From contig QEOQ01000041.1 of NCBI GenBank assembly GCA_010279815.1, forward strand, positions 251,048-315,047: 64,000 nucleotides of DNA. The letters run 5' to 3'. This DNA is from Brachionus plicatilis (lineage: Eukaryota; Rotifera; Eurotatoria; Ploima; Brachionidae). Each line of letters opens with the position of its first letter. Position 1 is the first letter of the stretch. The notes under the pieces are model-generated. The model made no database searches, had not been told where the DNA came from, and saw only the letters and a list, made by a program, of their open reading frames with translations. The position numbers were made by a program, and so were the translations under genes. Below are positions 36,404 through 48,583 of the stretch, one piece after another.

Positions 36404-36772
36404 ACTAAGATAATCAAATGGGATTCTGATCATCATCGATTTTATATGAGACCCAAAAAATCATTCAATTTATTTTATTGAAATTATAAAATCTTTTCTG
36501 AATTTTCAGATCTTGCTAGAAGTGTCTTCATCAAATAAGATTAACAAATGGGATATTTTGTAATCATGCAAATGTCCTTTTTAGTAAAATATGGAAAAAA
36601 TTGTTGGAATTGGATTCATGCAAATATACATAAAGCAACTTTTTTTGAAGGATTTTTATCATCAAAATAATTCATTATTTTTTACACAAAGCTCTCTTAA
36701 TTAAAAATTTTTCTGTGTCTATTTTTTTAAAAAGCATCAATTATTTAGTTAAATCCATCTATTTGAAAGCAA

Positions 36773-36914
36773 AATTAAATTCAAGTTTAAATAACATTCA
36801 ATTTAAGCATTTGTAAATTAAATTCAAGTTTAAATAACATTCAATTTAAGCATTTGTAAATTAAATTCAAGTTTAAATAACATTCAATTTAAGCATTTGT
36901 AAATTAAATTCAAT
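36773..36914. repeat. 43-bp tandem repeat, 3.3 perfect copies
   Basis: The unit begins AATTAAATTCAAGTTTAAAT and ends TTAAGCATTTGTA. Copies at 36773-36815, 36816-36858 and 36859-36901 appear identical, with a partial fourth. Perfect identity in a neutral-looking region implies recent expansion. Confidence 0.9.
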
Positions 36915-39117
36915 GAAGCAAAACATCTTTCTTAACAATAAAAAAGCCTTTTTATTTAATTTGGAACGCAATCAATATTAATTACATAAACTCAATTTTT
37001 AATTTAAAAATAAAAATTCATATAAATTTTTAGTTATTAAATTTTAGAAAATTTAAACAGTTTAAAACCTTTGCTTTAGATTGTTTTAATAACTTTTCAA
37101 ATTTGTCTTCAAAAATCATTCTAACACTAAAATAAAAAAATTGTTTAAAATTGTCAAATTCATATGCAACTTACATTAAACACCAATAATGCAGAGATTA
37201 TACAAATTAATAAGCTTCTTTCTATCTTAGATCTTTTTAGCAAATATCTCGAACTTTATAAGCAAAAAACACTAATAGTCAATACTTCGTTTTGTTCTAC
37301 GAACCATAGAAGTTTTTTAATACGAATCCTAAACTAATGTTTATTGACACTTTAAAAGCTTGCAAAGCCTGATATGCACTTAGAAAATAAATGATTAACT
37401 AAGGTCGAGAACAGATTGCCAATTTTTTAAGATTTTGAACTTTTAAATCTAATTGTTAATGTTTGATGTACACAATTGGTCAAAATTATTCTAAAAAAAT
37501 ATTTTTTCATATATATTTCTTAACTATATATTAACGATATCTTAATTTATCTTAAATTAAAGTAAATTCAGAGGTGAGCTAATATGAAATAATATTTAAA
37601 AAAGAGAATGTAGTCAATCTTTCAAATTTTTAGCACTAAGACCCTAATTTCCAAATAAGTAATTGATACCATTTAAGTTTTTTTACCATTTAAATTAACC
37701 ATAGCAATATTCAAAATGTGGTTTAATTAAGGTTTTGAAAAACTGAACCTTTACTAAATTAGCAATATAGAAAAGATTTTGAAATAAAAAGGCGAACAAT
37801 TTACTGTAAACTTAAGGCTTTATAAAATTAAGTTTCTAATCTATCAAAGCACCCAAAATACAAATCTTTTTTGCAACAATTACATATTAATCTTGTCTGG
37901 ATTTAAAGATCTCTTTTTTACAAAGATCAAGCAATTAGTTTTTAAATATTTCGAATAAATTTTATTTAAATTACACAATTCGTTTGAACTTTCAACATCG
38001 TAGATTAGAAAAGATATCTGTTTAAATTCTAAAGTGAAAAATGTCATTTGAGAATAAAAAGGGGCTAAATCATATTTTAATTTCAGTTTCATTGTTTTGG
38101 AAAATATTTTATCTAAACAAACTATTTGAGATTTATTTTCAAGATAATTCGAAAAAGATCCATTTAAGAATTATAAGATTTTTACTTCTAATATTTTTAA
38201 AAAACAATTCTATCTTACTTCTGACTTATTAAATAAAAAACTTTGATTAACAAAAAAGACAAAGTTTATTTTTTACTAATTATTTAAAAATAAGACAAAT
38301 CATATAAAAAACGACAAATTAAACAACAGATTTTTTTTATGAAAAAAAGTCTAATTTAATTGAAAAAAGTTCAAGCTAAAAAAAGAATTTTGGATTCGAT
38401 TTTTTTGGTACTACCATTTGGGCAACAAAACCCTCTTTTATTTCATTACTGTATTGCACTAAGTACATATCTAATCATTACTTGAAAAAGGTGGGTTTTT
38501 TCAGGATAATTTTTGGCTCCTCATCATTTGAAGAAGATTCGGACTCTAAAATACAGCATTCTCATTATCTTGAATACATTTTAAGATCTTGTTGAAAATT
38601 TTTTTCTTTGCCACGCGTTTTGGTTATTTTTTTTTTTGAAATTTCCATGCCTATGCTACTGAAACTCATTAATTCTTAAAAAAATACAAAAATTTAGAGT
38701 TATTTTTAATAAAATTTAAATTTTTTTATTACTTAAATATGATTTTGTTAAGCTTTTTAAAAAATTGTCAATTATTTATAATTTATTAGAATCCGTCAGG
38801 TTATTTATTTAATAAAATTTTACGTTTTTTTCGCATTATAAAAACAAATACAAGTTGTTCAATTTTAGAAAAAAATTGATATTAAAGATGCTTAAAAGAA
38901 TTTTAAAAATTTTTTTCAAAAATAACAAATCTTAATTGTAAAAATTTTACATTTTTTGAAATTTTATTTAAAAAAAACCAACTACCACCTAGATTTTACC
39001 AGATAACAATTTTAATTTTACAAATTTTTTCTACTCTCTCTTTTAACTTTTTCTTATTTTTATACTGTAAAATAATGTTTATTTACTAGGTTCTTCTATT
39101 TCTGTAATTTTCCTTGT

Positions 39118-39212
39118 TTAGCGCTATGTTCTACCATATGCGACCTCCTAGTAGACCGCCTCCGCAAGCTTGCTTGCCATAGCTTATTAATATTATTATT
39201 ATTATTAACTAA
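39118..39212 (+). mobile_element. LINE/SINE-type 3' tail remnant
   Basis: A short G/C-rich island (GCGACCTCCTAGTAGACCGC, then CGCAAGCTTGCTTGCC) is followed directly by an (ATT)n run. A structured 3' UTR plus microsatellite tail is what a 5'-truncated non-LTR element leaves. No coding part remains. Confidence 0.45.
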
Positions 39213-39928
39213 TAAAATATTATAATTATTAAACTTGCTTAAAAATTAATGGTCCTCTCTTTTAAACTTTTTTAAATTAGTCAATCAGATTTATTAACAT
39301 TTTCAATTTTAAATCTCACTTTATAGATTGAAAAGAATCAGCATTTAATTCAAGCTCTTGTAATTAAAAAAACTAAATATGGATTTTTGTTTTAGCAAGA
39401 ATTAAAATCAATAAAAAGGTGGAAATTGAAATTATGGGCTCATTGATCACTATTGGAAATTTTGAGCATATTTTTTACAATCATAAAACCTTTGCTCAAA
39501 AAAATTTTGAAAAAATTTAAATCACTTGTTTTGCTATTAAGCAATGCAAAAATACATAATTATCCATAACTAACAATTTATTGGTTTCATAAGATGATTG
39601 ATAGTAAGAGAAAAATTTAAATTTATTCTCTGATTGTTCTACCTTTATTGATAATAATCGGATTGCAATTTTAATTTGATGAAAAAATGCAAAAAAAAAA
39701 CAAAATTCCAATTTAATTCAATAAGAAAAAGAAATTATTACAAAATAAGCATAGTATTTGTTTGGTCTTATGCTTGATAAACGAGAATCTTTCGCGATTT
39801 GAATGATACAAACATTCCAAATTGTCCCAAACATGTGAAACTAGTTGCAAAAAAAATTTGTAATTTGAAAAACCATCCAATAAATCGATCCATGTGATTT
39901 GAAGCATAAAATATATGCTTGGCAAAAC

Positions 39929-39937
39929 TATATAAAA
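39929..39937 (+). promoter_or_regulatory. TATA box of the Cys-Pro/Gln-rich gene
   Basis: TATATAAAA lies about 95 bp before the ATG at 40029, leaving room for a roughly 65-nt 5' UTR. Confidence 0.6.
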
Positions 39938-40028
39938 TACTCAGGTTTTTTCCAGAGAATATTCACATTCAAACAATTTTAAGTATAAAAATCATTAATC
40001 AATCAATTTATCTAAAAAAACTTTGAAA

Positions 40029-41527
40029 ATGTTCACTCGTACTTTGTCCAGTAAGCATTTTACAATTAATTCATTTGAGAGTCAACTAACAAAATCTTTT
40101 TTTAGCCAGCTCAACTGATTCATCAGCCACAGGTAGGAAAAATAAAATTTAAAAAAATTTAAAAAATTTCTTTTAATTTACTAACATAATTAGCTTACGT
40201 CATCAGACGTCCATTGGTAAACTGCCGTTCAGGTCCAGTAGTCAGAGCTTCACAAGCTCCAGTAAGAGTAAACCCGTGCTGTCCACCACCACGACCACTT
40301 CCATGCTGTCCACCACCAAGACCATGCTGTCCGCCACCAAGACCATGCTGTCCACCACCACGATCATGTTGCCCACCACCAAAACCGGACTGCGGTTGCC
40401 CACCAAAATCTTCGCGAACTCAAGGTTCAAACAGTGTTCATATTAGAATCACTCCAGCTTCAGCTGCTAAATTGAGCCAAGTTAACTCCAGTTCACAAAA
40501 AGTTTCATCATTACCATCAAGAACCATTAAACAAACTTCGACTAAATTGACAGGTCCAGCTTCATCGGCTCCAAAATCAACTGCAAAATCCGCCGCACGA
40601 TCTGCTGCTCCAACTTCATCTGGTCCATCTTTGACTGTTCGTGAACAACAAATTTTGGCTCAAAAACAAGCTTTGGAACAAGCACAACAAGCTCTGCAAC
40701 AACAGGCTCAACAAGTTGCCACTCAAGCTCAAGCTGTTCAACAACAAGCTTCTCAATTGCAAGCATATCATCAGCAATTGGTGGCTGCACAGCAACAGCA
40801 ACAACCAGCAGCACAACAACAGCAACAACCAGCAGCACAACAACAGCAGCCACAAGCTCAATATGATCCACAACAATACGCTGCATACCAACAGCAATTG
40901 GCTGCCCAACAACAACAGCAACCAGCACCACAACAGCAACCACAATACACTGCCAGCCAAGCTCAACAATTTGCTGCTCAACAACAACAGCCACAACAGC
41001 AACCACAATACACTGCCAGCCAAGCTCAACAATTTGCTGCACAACAGCAACAACAGCAACAGCAACCACAATACACTGCCAGCCAAGCTCAGCAATACGC
41101 TGCTCAACAACAACAACAACAACCACAACAGCAACCACAATACGCTGCACCACAACCTCAGCAACCACAACAACCACAACAGCCCCAATTCCCAGGATTC
41201 GATAACTTTGCTCAATCTGCATCGCAAGCAATTCAACAAGCAGTGCCACAAGGCCAAAACAGTTTTAACCCAGCACAAGCTCCACAGCAACCACAATTTA
41301 ATGGTTCAAATTTCCAAACCGGAGATCAAAGCTTTGATAAACTGGCCCAAGAAGCTATCCAAAAGTACCAATTTGAACAACAAATTAAGGAGCAAATGAA
41401 CCAACAAATGAGCCAAGTTCAAGGAAATGTACCACAACAGGCTCCACAACAAGCTCCACAACAAGCTCCACAACAATTCCAAGCTCCTCAGCAATTTCAG
41501 CAAGCTCCACAACAATTTCAACAATAA
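40029..41527 (+). CDS. Low-complexity protein with CCPPPR repeats and Gln-rich tail, 3 exons, 460 residues
   Basis: I do not recognise a named family. Exons: 40029-40050, 40106-40132, 40194-41527; both introns are phase 1 and about 55-60 bp. There is no signal peptide or membrane segment, so it is probably intracellular. After a Ser/Thr-rich start come five CCPPPR/K units (residues about 44-90) ending PKPDCGCPP. A basic Ser/Ala-rich part follows, then a helical Gln/Ala stretch (REQQILAQKQALEQAQQAL), then four imperfect repeats of QPQYTASQAQQFAAQ separated by poly-Q, and an APQQAPQQ tail. Cys-Pro arrays and Q-rich repeats suggest a cross-linkable structural protein. It is a candidate paralogue of the gene at 44690-46190, which shares size and intron pattern. 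A TATA box lies upstream. Confidence 0.8.
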
Positions 41528-43160
41528 GTTAACATTAGTTAATTTTTTTAAAATATGATTATCGGCAAAAAATGTCTTAAGAATTCAAAAAACATAGTAT
41601 TTTAACAAATAAATAGTTTTTAAGTTAAAAGAACTTTTTTTTATTTAAATAGAATTTATATTTTTTTAAATTTAACAATTACATCAATGGTAAATTCAAA
41701 ATTAAATAAATAAAATTCTTAAAATAAATTTTAGTGAATAATTTAAATAAAAAGCAAGATAGGACATAATAAGCAAAAAAATTTGAATATGAATTTAAAC
41801 TAATTAGAATCGGTAGATTGAAAAACGCCTAAAAAATTGCATTTTTATACGCAAAATAACGTTTTCTTTTGAATAAATAATTTTTTAATCCAACATTTGA
41901 TTCAAAGAAATTAAAATAACAAAACAAGTATTGACAAGTATTCTTTAAATATTTTATTCCAAAATTCATTAGATTGAAATTTCTTTAGGATGCAAAAAAA
42001 ATACGATAGTTATATTACATAAAATTCAACCATCTTATTCCAACTACTAAAAAATCAAAATATTTTAATTTATTTAAATATGATTTCCAAGTGAATTTTA
42101 ATTTTTTTATTCTTAATTTTTAAATAAATTGGAATGTATTAAATCTGTTATTAAATTTAAGAAAAATTATTTAAAATTTTTTTTTATATGAAAATTTTTC
42201 AAAATTTTAAAAAAGCTGCATCCGTTCGGGATTCTATTTTTTATGGATTATTAACAAAATGGACTAAATATCTTCCTTTTATTTTTAAATTGAATATTAT
42301 AAAGAATTCAATTTTGGTAACATTTTTCCTTTATGATTTTAAAATTTAAAAAAATTTTAAAATTTTTCAAATCTATTTCTCATGTCTCTTTTTTTGTAAA
42401 AAGGAGTTAAAAATAATTGATTTTTCCTTGAATTCCAGATCTTATTTGAATTAAAAGGTTTTGAGTTTTATTATTTTTATTTAAAATCAATTTTTTAAAT
42501 TATGATTTAACAATAATTGAAAAAATTAATTTCTGAATCCTTTAAGTATGAAATCGAATTTTGAAAATAAAAAATTTAGGAAAGAAAAAACATAGAGCCA
42601 GACTTTTCTGTAATTGGCAACAACAAAAAAACAGGAATCGGAATCTATTGCTAACGATTAAAATATGGAAAGGGTAATAGAAAAATAAATTTAAATTTTT
42701 TTTTTTTTTAAATGAATATTTAAATGTACAATAACAAAAATATAAAATCAAATTTTCTTTTTATTTTAATAATCTTTTGAAAGCAATTAAAAATGAATCA
42801 AAATTTGCTTCTTCTCTAAATAAATAAACACCAAAGTCCGTACCTGAAGGTGTATTGAAAATTTATTTCTAGTTGCAACACCACTGGATTTTGATAAGAA
42901 GTGTATTCATTTTTTTTGTATTTTAGATGCTAAGAAAAGTAAATTTTCCAGTCTTAAAAATAATTTTAAGTGAAAGCGATAAATTAAAATTTTGTGAAGA
43001 TTATTTAAACAAATGACTTAAAAGGCCTTTGATTTAGAAAATAATTAAAAAAGATCAGCTAAGATATATGATATAAGAAGTTACATTTCTTCAGAGGTGA
43101 ATAATACCTGTTTATGGAAAACTTAAATAGTATTGACTGAGAAAGAAGTTTTGAAAACAA
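41528..43160. other. Intergenic between the Q-rich gene and a LINE relic
   Basis: AATAAA for the upstream gene lies at about 41608. Otherwise this is A/T-rich spacer without a recognisable gene. The 5' end of the LINE relic may start somewhat before 43160 but is not recognisable. Confidence 0.4.
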
Positions 43161-44412
43161 AGATGTTAATTATTGCTATGAGTTTTTCTTAAATGTTTAA
43201 ACAATCCATGCTCAAGTTTAATACCAAAGCGTGACCATTCCAAAAAAATAGATAAAACTATCATTTTGTTAACAGCACCAACCAAGAAGCTCATCAGGTA
43301 TTAAAAATACTTATGGTACAAACACCTATCGTCGAACAAAAATCAGAATGTACTTGATGAACTTAAGAAAATTAAAAAACTTATTAAATAAATGATTAGG
43401 AGCGGTCTAAAAAAAATAGAGTGGTATACCATAAGGATCCGTTGTGGGACCAATACTTTTTATCATATATATAAACGACTTAACTGATAAAGTTAGCAGT
43501 TTTTATGAATTATTTGCAGATGATACTAAATTAGAGGCGATGCTTGATCAAGTTGAAAAGTCTTATGTACTCAGAAACGACCTAATCGAAATTTACACAT
43601 GAACCAAAGAATGGCTTATTTGTCTAAATGAAGATAAGTGTAAGGTTTTACACATCGGAAACAACAATCCTAATTGCGAATATTACATAGAAAATAATCA
43701 AATCACAAAAAATAAATAAGAGAAAGACTTAGGTATCACAATATCTGAAGACTTTAAGTGAACAGCTCACATAAACTCGGCAATCAAAAAGAACATAATG
43801 TTCTTGGAATGATTAAAAGAACATTTAAATTTCACAATAAGGATTCAGTTTCAAGACTCTACAAAGCTTTTGTCAGACCTAATCTTGAGTATAAAGTCAC
43901 AATTTTGAAACCTTACTTGAAGAAAGATATAAACGCCATCGAAGCCGTTCAAAGACGAGTAGCAAGGCTTGTGCCGGAAACAGAAGAATATCCTATGAAA
44001 AAAGATTACAAGAACTAAATTTGACAACACTTGAAATTAGAAGACTTAGAGGTGATTTAATACAAATGTTTAAATTAGTTAAGGGCTCTGATTAAATTAA
44101 CTGGTTTAATAAAATTGTGTTTAAAAATGAACAAATGTTTCAATCGAAGTATCAACTAAGGTCACACGAATTCCAGATAGAAAGACAACTAGTCAAAAAT
44201 TGTGATCAGCGTCACAATTTTTTTAAAAACACAGTATCAAGCATTTGGAACAATCTACCGAAAAAAGTAGTTCTATCAAATGACACAAATGAATTTAAAA
44301 ATAAATCTGACAGACTAAATTTAGGAAGCTATTATAATGGAACTTAAAACTCCATTTCGTGTAGTCAGTCACATCATAGCTTTTTATTTTTTATTATTAT
44401 TATTATTATATT
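43160..44412 (+). mobile_element. Decayed non-LTR retrotransposon (reverse-transcriptase C-terminal half)
   Basis: Translation across stops gives the polymerase motifs GSVVGPILFIIYINDL and ELFADDTKLEA (the catalytic F/YADD). Then come EDKCKVLHIGN, EKDLGI, the SRLYKAFVRPNLEY block, INAIEAVQRRVARLV, and a C-terminal stretch to about 44347 ending LNLGSYYNG. The 3' end is an (ATT)n tail (44390-44412). In-frame stops include TAA at an expected Gln (before GSVVGP) and TGA at two expected Trp positions (before TKEW and before TAHI), consistent with simple transition decay. It lies between the two Q-rich genes. Confidence 0.85.
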
Positions 44413-44689
44413 ATATAAAAGATAAACGGTCAATAAAATTAAGGATTTGTTTTAATTCTTTATTTTTTGTTAAAAGAAAAAAAGGAAATGATTAAAAATA
44501 AAAATTATCAGATTAAAGGATCAGTTTATAAAAATTGAAATCCTAATTTAATAAAAATTATTTTCCAAAAAAATTTCTTAAAAGCATAAATAATTTTGTT
44601 TTCAATTTAATGAGTTCAAATTTCAAAAAAAAATCCAAATTTTAAATTTAGAAAAATTTTTCACTATTGATTAGTTTTCAAACATTTGT

Positions 44690-46190
44690 TTATTGATAGT
44701 AATTTTGCTGAGGTAATTGAAAATTCATCGATGATTCCATTTGGGCCACATTCGGAGCCTGCTGATACTGATTGGAAAAATTTGGCTGATTTAACTGGTT
44801 CATATCCTGGCTATAATTCTGATTTGGAGCATATGGCTGAGCTATTGTTTTTTGTTGACCGTAGAATTGATCAGGAACTTGAGGAGCTTGAGGAGCTTGA
44901 GGAACTTGAGGAAATGTGACTTGATTTGTGCCGAACTGCTGACCAAATGATTGTTGAGTAGTAAATTGATTTGGAACTTGCTGTATTTCCGGTTGGACAA
45001 ATTTTTGAGTCAAAGACTGCTGAGCTGGAAACTGCTGATTATTGTTTTGATTCTGAGCATAGTTTGGATAAAATTGCTGGCCTTGATATGCTCCTGGGGT
45101 TGCTTGCAATCCACCACCATTATTCCAAACTTTATTCGTTTGATCTTGAACTGCATTAGCCCAATATGATTGACTTGGTAAATTTAATTTTCTCTCAAAT
45201 TCTGTTTGAGACTCTGGTTCATAGACTGTATTGGATACTTCGCGAACCGTTCTATTTCTGGTCTCTGGTGCAATCTGGGCAATAGTCCTAGCGCTTCTCT
45301 GCTGTCCAACTCCGCTTCCATTTTGATAATTGCTGGGCGCTTGTGGTCGAGCAGTGGCTATAGGAACGGATCTTTGCGATGTAGCCTTTGTTACGTGCTC
45401 TTGAGGTTCACTGGCTTGAGATCTGTACACTGATGCTTCAGAGCTCAGTCTGGATGATTCTGAGCTCAAAGTCCTAATTGGTACTGATGAATTTCTGCGT
45501 CTGCATCCTAATAGTGTTATTGACTTCAACAACTCATTTCTACGCTGTTCCAAATCACGGATTTCGCTTCGTCTCATTTCCAATTCTTTCAACTCAAGTC
45601 TTCTCAGCTGAATTCTTAAAAGTTCTTCATTACAAGATTTTCCATTTGGAAAAATATCTTCCTCATCGTCGTTTGCCTCCTCTTGGTCACCTTGTTCATA
45701 TTCTTGATCTTCCTCGTTATATTCACCCTCTTCTTGTTGTTCCTGATACTCTTGTTGTTCTTGGTCTTGTTGTTCATCGTACTCTTGCTGCTCTTGTTGC
45801 TGCTGTTCATACTGTAATTGCTGTTGCTGCTCCAAGGTCTGTTGCTCTTGTAACTGTTGTTCTTCTAAGCTTTGCACTTGGTGCTGACTTTTTTGAGATT
45901 TGCCGGTAGAAGATTTCAAAGTAGATTTAGCTCTACTTAACTTGGAGCTGTGGTGACTTTCAGTTTCGGCTTTAATTTTTTCAACAGGTCTGACAACATT
46001 TACATTAATGTAAGTTTGTCCATCAACTATTTTTTTTTGAAAATTTTATTAAAAAAATTAAATTTTTTAATCTACTCACCTTTATTGTACTCGTAGTTAA
46101 CTAATTTAAAAAATGATCAAAAATTTATTAAAAAAAAATAAAAAATGATGCTTAAAAATGTTTACCTGATTCTACGTATTCTCTGGGCAT
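44690..46190 (-). CDS. Gln/Glu-rich low-complexity protein with coiled coil, 3 exons, 460 residues
   Basis: No named family is recognised. Exons: 46190-46166, 46100-46080, 46026-44690; both introns phase 1, about 53-65 bp. The protein starts MPREYVES and has no signal peptide. After TYINVNVVRP comes a Ser/Lys segment, then a long Gln/Glu run, an acidic patch (EEANDDEEDIF), a charged helix likely to form a coiled coil (EELLRIQLRRLELKELEMRR), a Ser/Arg region, and a C-terminal Gln/Asn/Pro/Tyr/Phe-rich part that looks prion-like and disordered. The gene has the same coding length and the same tiny-exon, phase-1 architecture as the gene at 40029-41527, and the two face each other. I infer ancient paralogy and a structural, probably cytoplasmic, role. 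Confidence 0.78.
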
Positions 46191-48583
46191 TTTGGTCTTT
46201 TAGGCTTAAAAAAATAAAATTTTTAATTTTATTAAATGTATTTTATTTTTGTCCATAAATGGTTTATTTATATTGGCAATTTTATACAACTACTATTGCA
46301 AAAATATTTTTTGAAAATTAGCTATCTCGTGGTTCAATAATTTTTCCAGTATATAATAAAACAGATATAAAATATTTTCTAAAATCGTAAATTAAAATAA
46401 ACAATTTGAAGAAAATTCTTTGTAGCATCTTAAGCATCTTATTTTATCATTTGTTGTGTTTGTATTTCGTCACATTGGAATTTACTAAATTTTAGCAAAT
46501 ACCATGAATTTAGTTTCCCTTGGCTAAATGGTTAGAAATTTGAGTTTAAAATTCTGCAAACCATCAATCAAATCGTACCATTGTTGCCTTGCTTGCCAAC
46601 CTATTAATGCTATCGCCTAGTTTGTAAGTAAATTTAAAGAAATTATCAATAAAGGCTTATAAACAAAATTCGTTTGCTTCTTTTTTGTTTAGTAAGATTT
46701 AATATTTTATTTTTTAGCACTCATAGATCGTATGGGGAGTCCTTTTAAACCCAAAATTAGTTTTTCTTTATCCTTAGATACTGGCGTTTTGTCCAAACGA
46801 TTCTCCAATTGAATAAACTTGCTTATTTTAACCTTTTATTATTTTTGATCCATATATACATATCTGTGAAATCTCTTTGCGAAAAAAACTAAAATAAAAG
46901 ATAAATTTAATTTAGATGAACGCATTTTTAAATTTATATCTTTATTTACTACTAATTTCATGTTATTCATCAATAATTATTTAAAGGTAATAGATATTGT
47001 AGTAAAAAATGGTGGTTGTAAGTCAAATAATTTAAAACTGATCTTTTCTTAATCACTGAGTGATCAGTATATAAAATAATTATACTTTTTTTAAATATTT
47101 ATTAATGATAAAAATTCAGTAATAGACCAAATTTTTCGTTTAAATTTTTTTATTTTAGGTATTTTTGATACTGTTTGAATTTAACTTTTTTTTATTTCTA
47201 AGTTATTCGATAATTTGTATTTTTATTACAAAATTTTACCAAAATTTATGTAATTTTACGTAAAATTAAGCAAGAAATGGCAAGAAATGTTGATTTTTTT
47301 TAATGTTTCATAATATAATTAATTTAAAAATTTTGGAAAAGAAACCATTTTTATATTTTTTTACCAAAATCCTCATTTTTTTTGGCCGTAAGCATCTTTG
47401 AAAGATTTTACTAAAATTTACGTATTTTAATCTAATCTTACGTAATTTTTAGTAAAATTACATATCCTTACCGACTAATATGTACGTAAGATTACGTAAG
47501 CTTACTTAATATTACGTAAAATTACGTAATTTAGCCCATTATAAAAGCAATGTATAATGTAGACAAATTTTGTAATTATGGGAGTACATTGGAGGAATTT
47601 TCTTGTTCTTCTATTCCACATTTTAAGCCCTTTTTATATAAAATATGGCACATTTAAAATAGGCGAATAATTTTTTAATACCGCTATTTTAATAAAAATA
47701 CTGCTAATTTTATAAGCTTACCACTAATTTAATAAAAAATCATCTAAAAATATAGAAACTCATCTAAAATATTAAAAAAACATCTAAATTAATAATACTT
47801 ATCTCTAAATTAATAAAATTATAATTATTAATAGTAAGTTTTAAGAGTAAAAATAGACATCAACTAAAATATGTATTCTGTTACTCTCTGTAAAAATTTA
47901 TCTAATTTTAATTTTAATATTTATCTACTTTTTAACTTATATTATTTTAACTTTATTTAACTTTTTAACTTTTTTCATATTTTTTATTTTATTTTATTTT
48001 ATTTAACTTAGTTTTAATTTTTTATTTTTTTTTTATTTAATCTTAAAGAACTTTAGCTCGGTACAAATATACAAATAAATAAATAAAAATAATAACATTC
48101 TATTAAAAAATTATAAAAAGTAAATTAGCTTAGCAAAAAATTTTCAAAAATTCAAAAAAAGAAAACTGGACAATGGTAATCAAAATGTAGAAAATAAATT
48201 GTGATCAACTTGCATCTTGCTAATGGCTAAAAGAAGATATTTTTTTTTCAAGATGCAACTCAAAATAATAATTCAAAATAATAATCTTTTAATTCTATTA
48301 AATTAGATATTTTTTTTAAATAGATGTAGTTTTTATTAAATTAGATTTTTTTTTATTAAAATTAGCGGTAAGGAAAATTATGGACCTTTAAAATATTGTC
48401 TAATTTAATCAGCCAAAATAACTTTTGTCTTATTAAGTAATAGCAATTTTAACGTGTCAAAATAAATCTTGTTAATTTGATTTTTCAAAATTAATAGTAA
48501 TCTTAATAAAGAAAAAAATTTCGTAAAGCATAAATAATGTTTAGTGGCGCAGTTACTTAAATATTAAACATTTGTGTAATTTC
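46191..48583. other. Intergenic
   Basis: It holds a TATAAAT for the Q/E-rich gene (minus strand, 46272-46266), a cluster of TTACGTAA-like palindromes (47240-47530), and a LINE-type tail (about 47925-48085, ending GCTCGGTACAAATATAC then AAATAAATAA). No gene is seen. Confidence 0.4.
46266..46272 (-). promoter_or_regulatory. TATA box of the Gln/Glu-rich gene
   Basis: TATAAAT on the minus strand lies about 76 bp before the ATG at 46190. Confidence 0.5.

Larger units (their letters stand above)
33838..40028. other. Long intergenic region with transposon relics
   Basis: It contains a mariner relic within inverted repeats (34636-35373), a hairpin at 34889-34932, a partial GACTT-type MITE (36233-36403), a perfect 43-bp tandem repeat (36773-36914), a possible minus-strand relic reading MSFSSIGMEISKKKITKTRG and SESSSNDEEPKIILKKP (38668-38400), and a G/C-rich LINE-type 3' tail (about 39118-39212). 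No intact gene is seen. Confidence 0.45.

Noticed and set aside
40542..41399. Long alternative frames over the Q-rich gene (Leu/Val-rich antisense, Asn/Leu-rich +1)
   Set aside because: They are shadows of CAA/CAG repeats. The sense frame joins correctly to two upstream exons and begins with ATG.
46518..46565. TTGGCTAAATGGTTAGAAAT, reminiscent of a tRNA A box
   Set aside because: There is no GTTCGA-type B box at the right distance and no acceptor stem. I found no credible tRNA or rRNA gene in the window.
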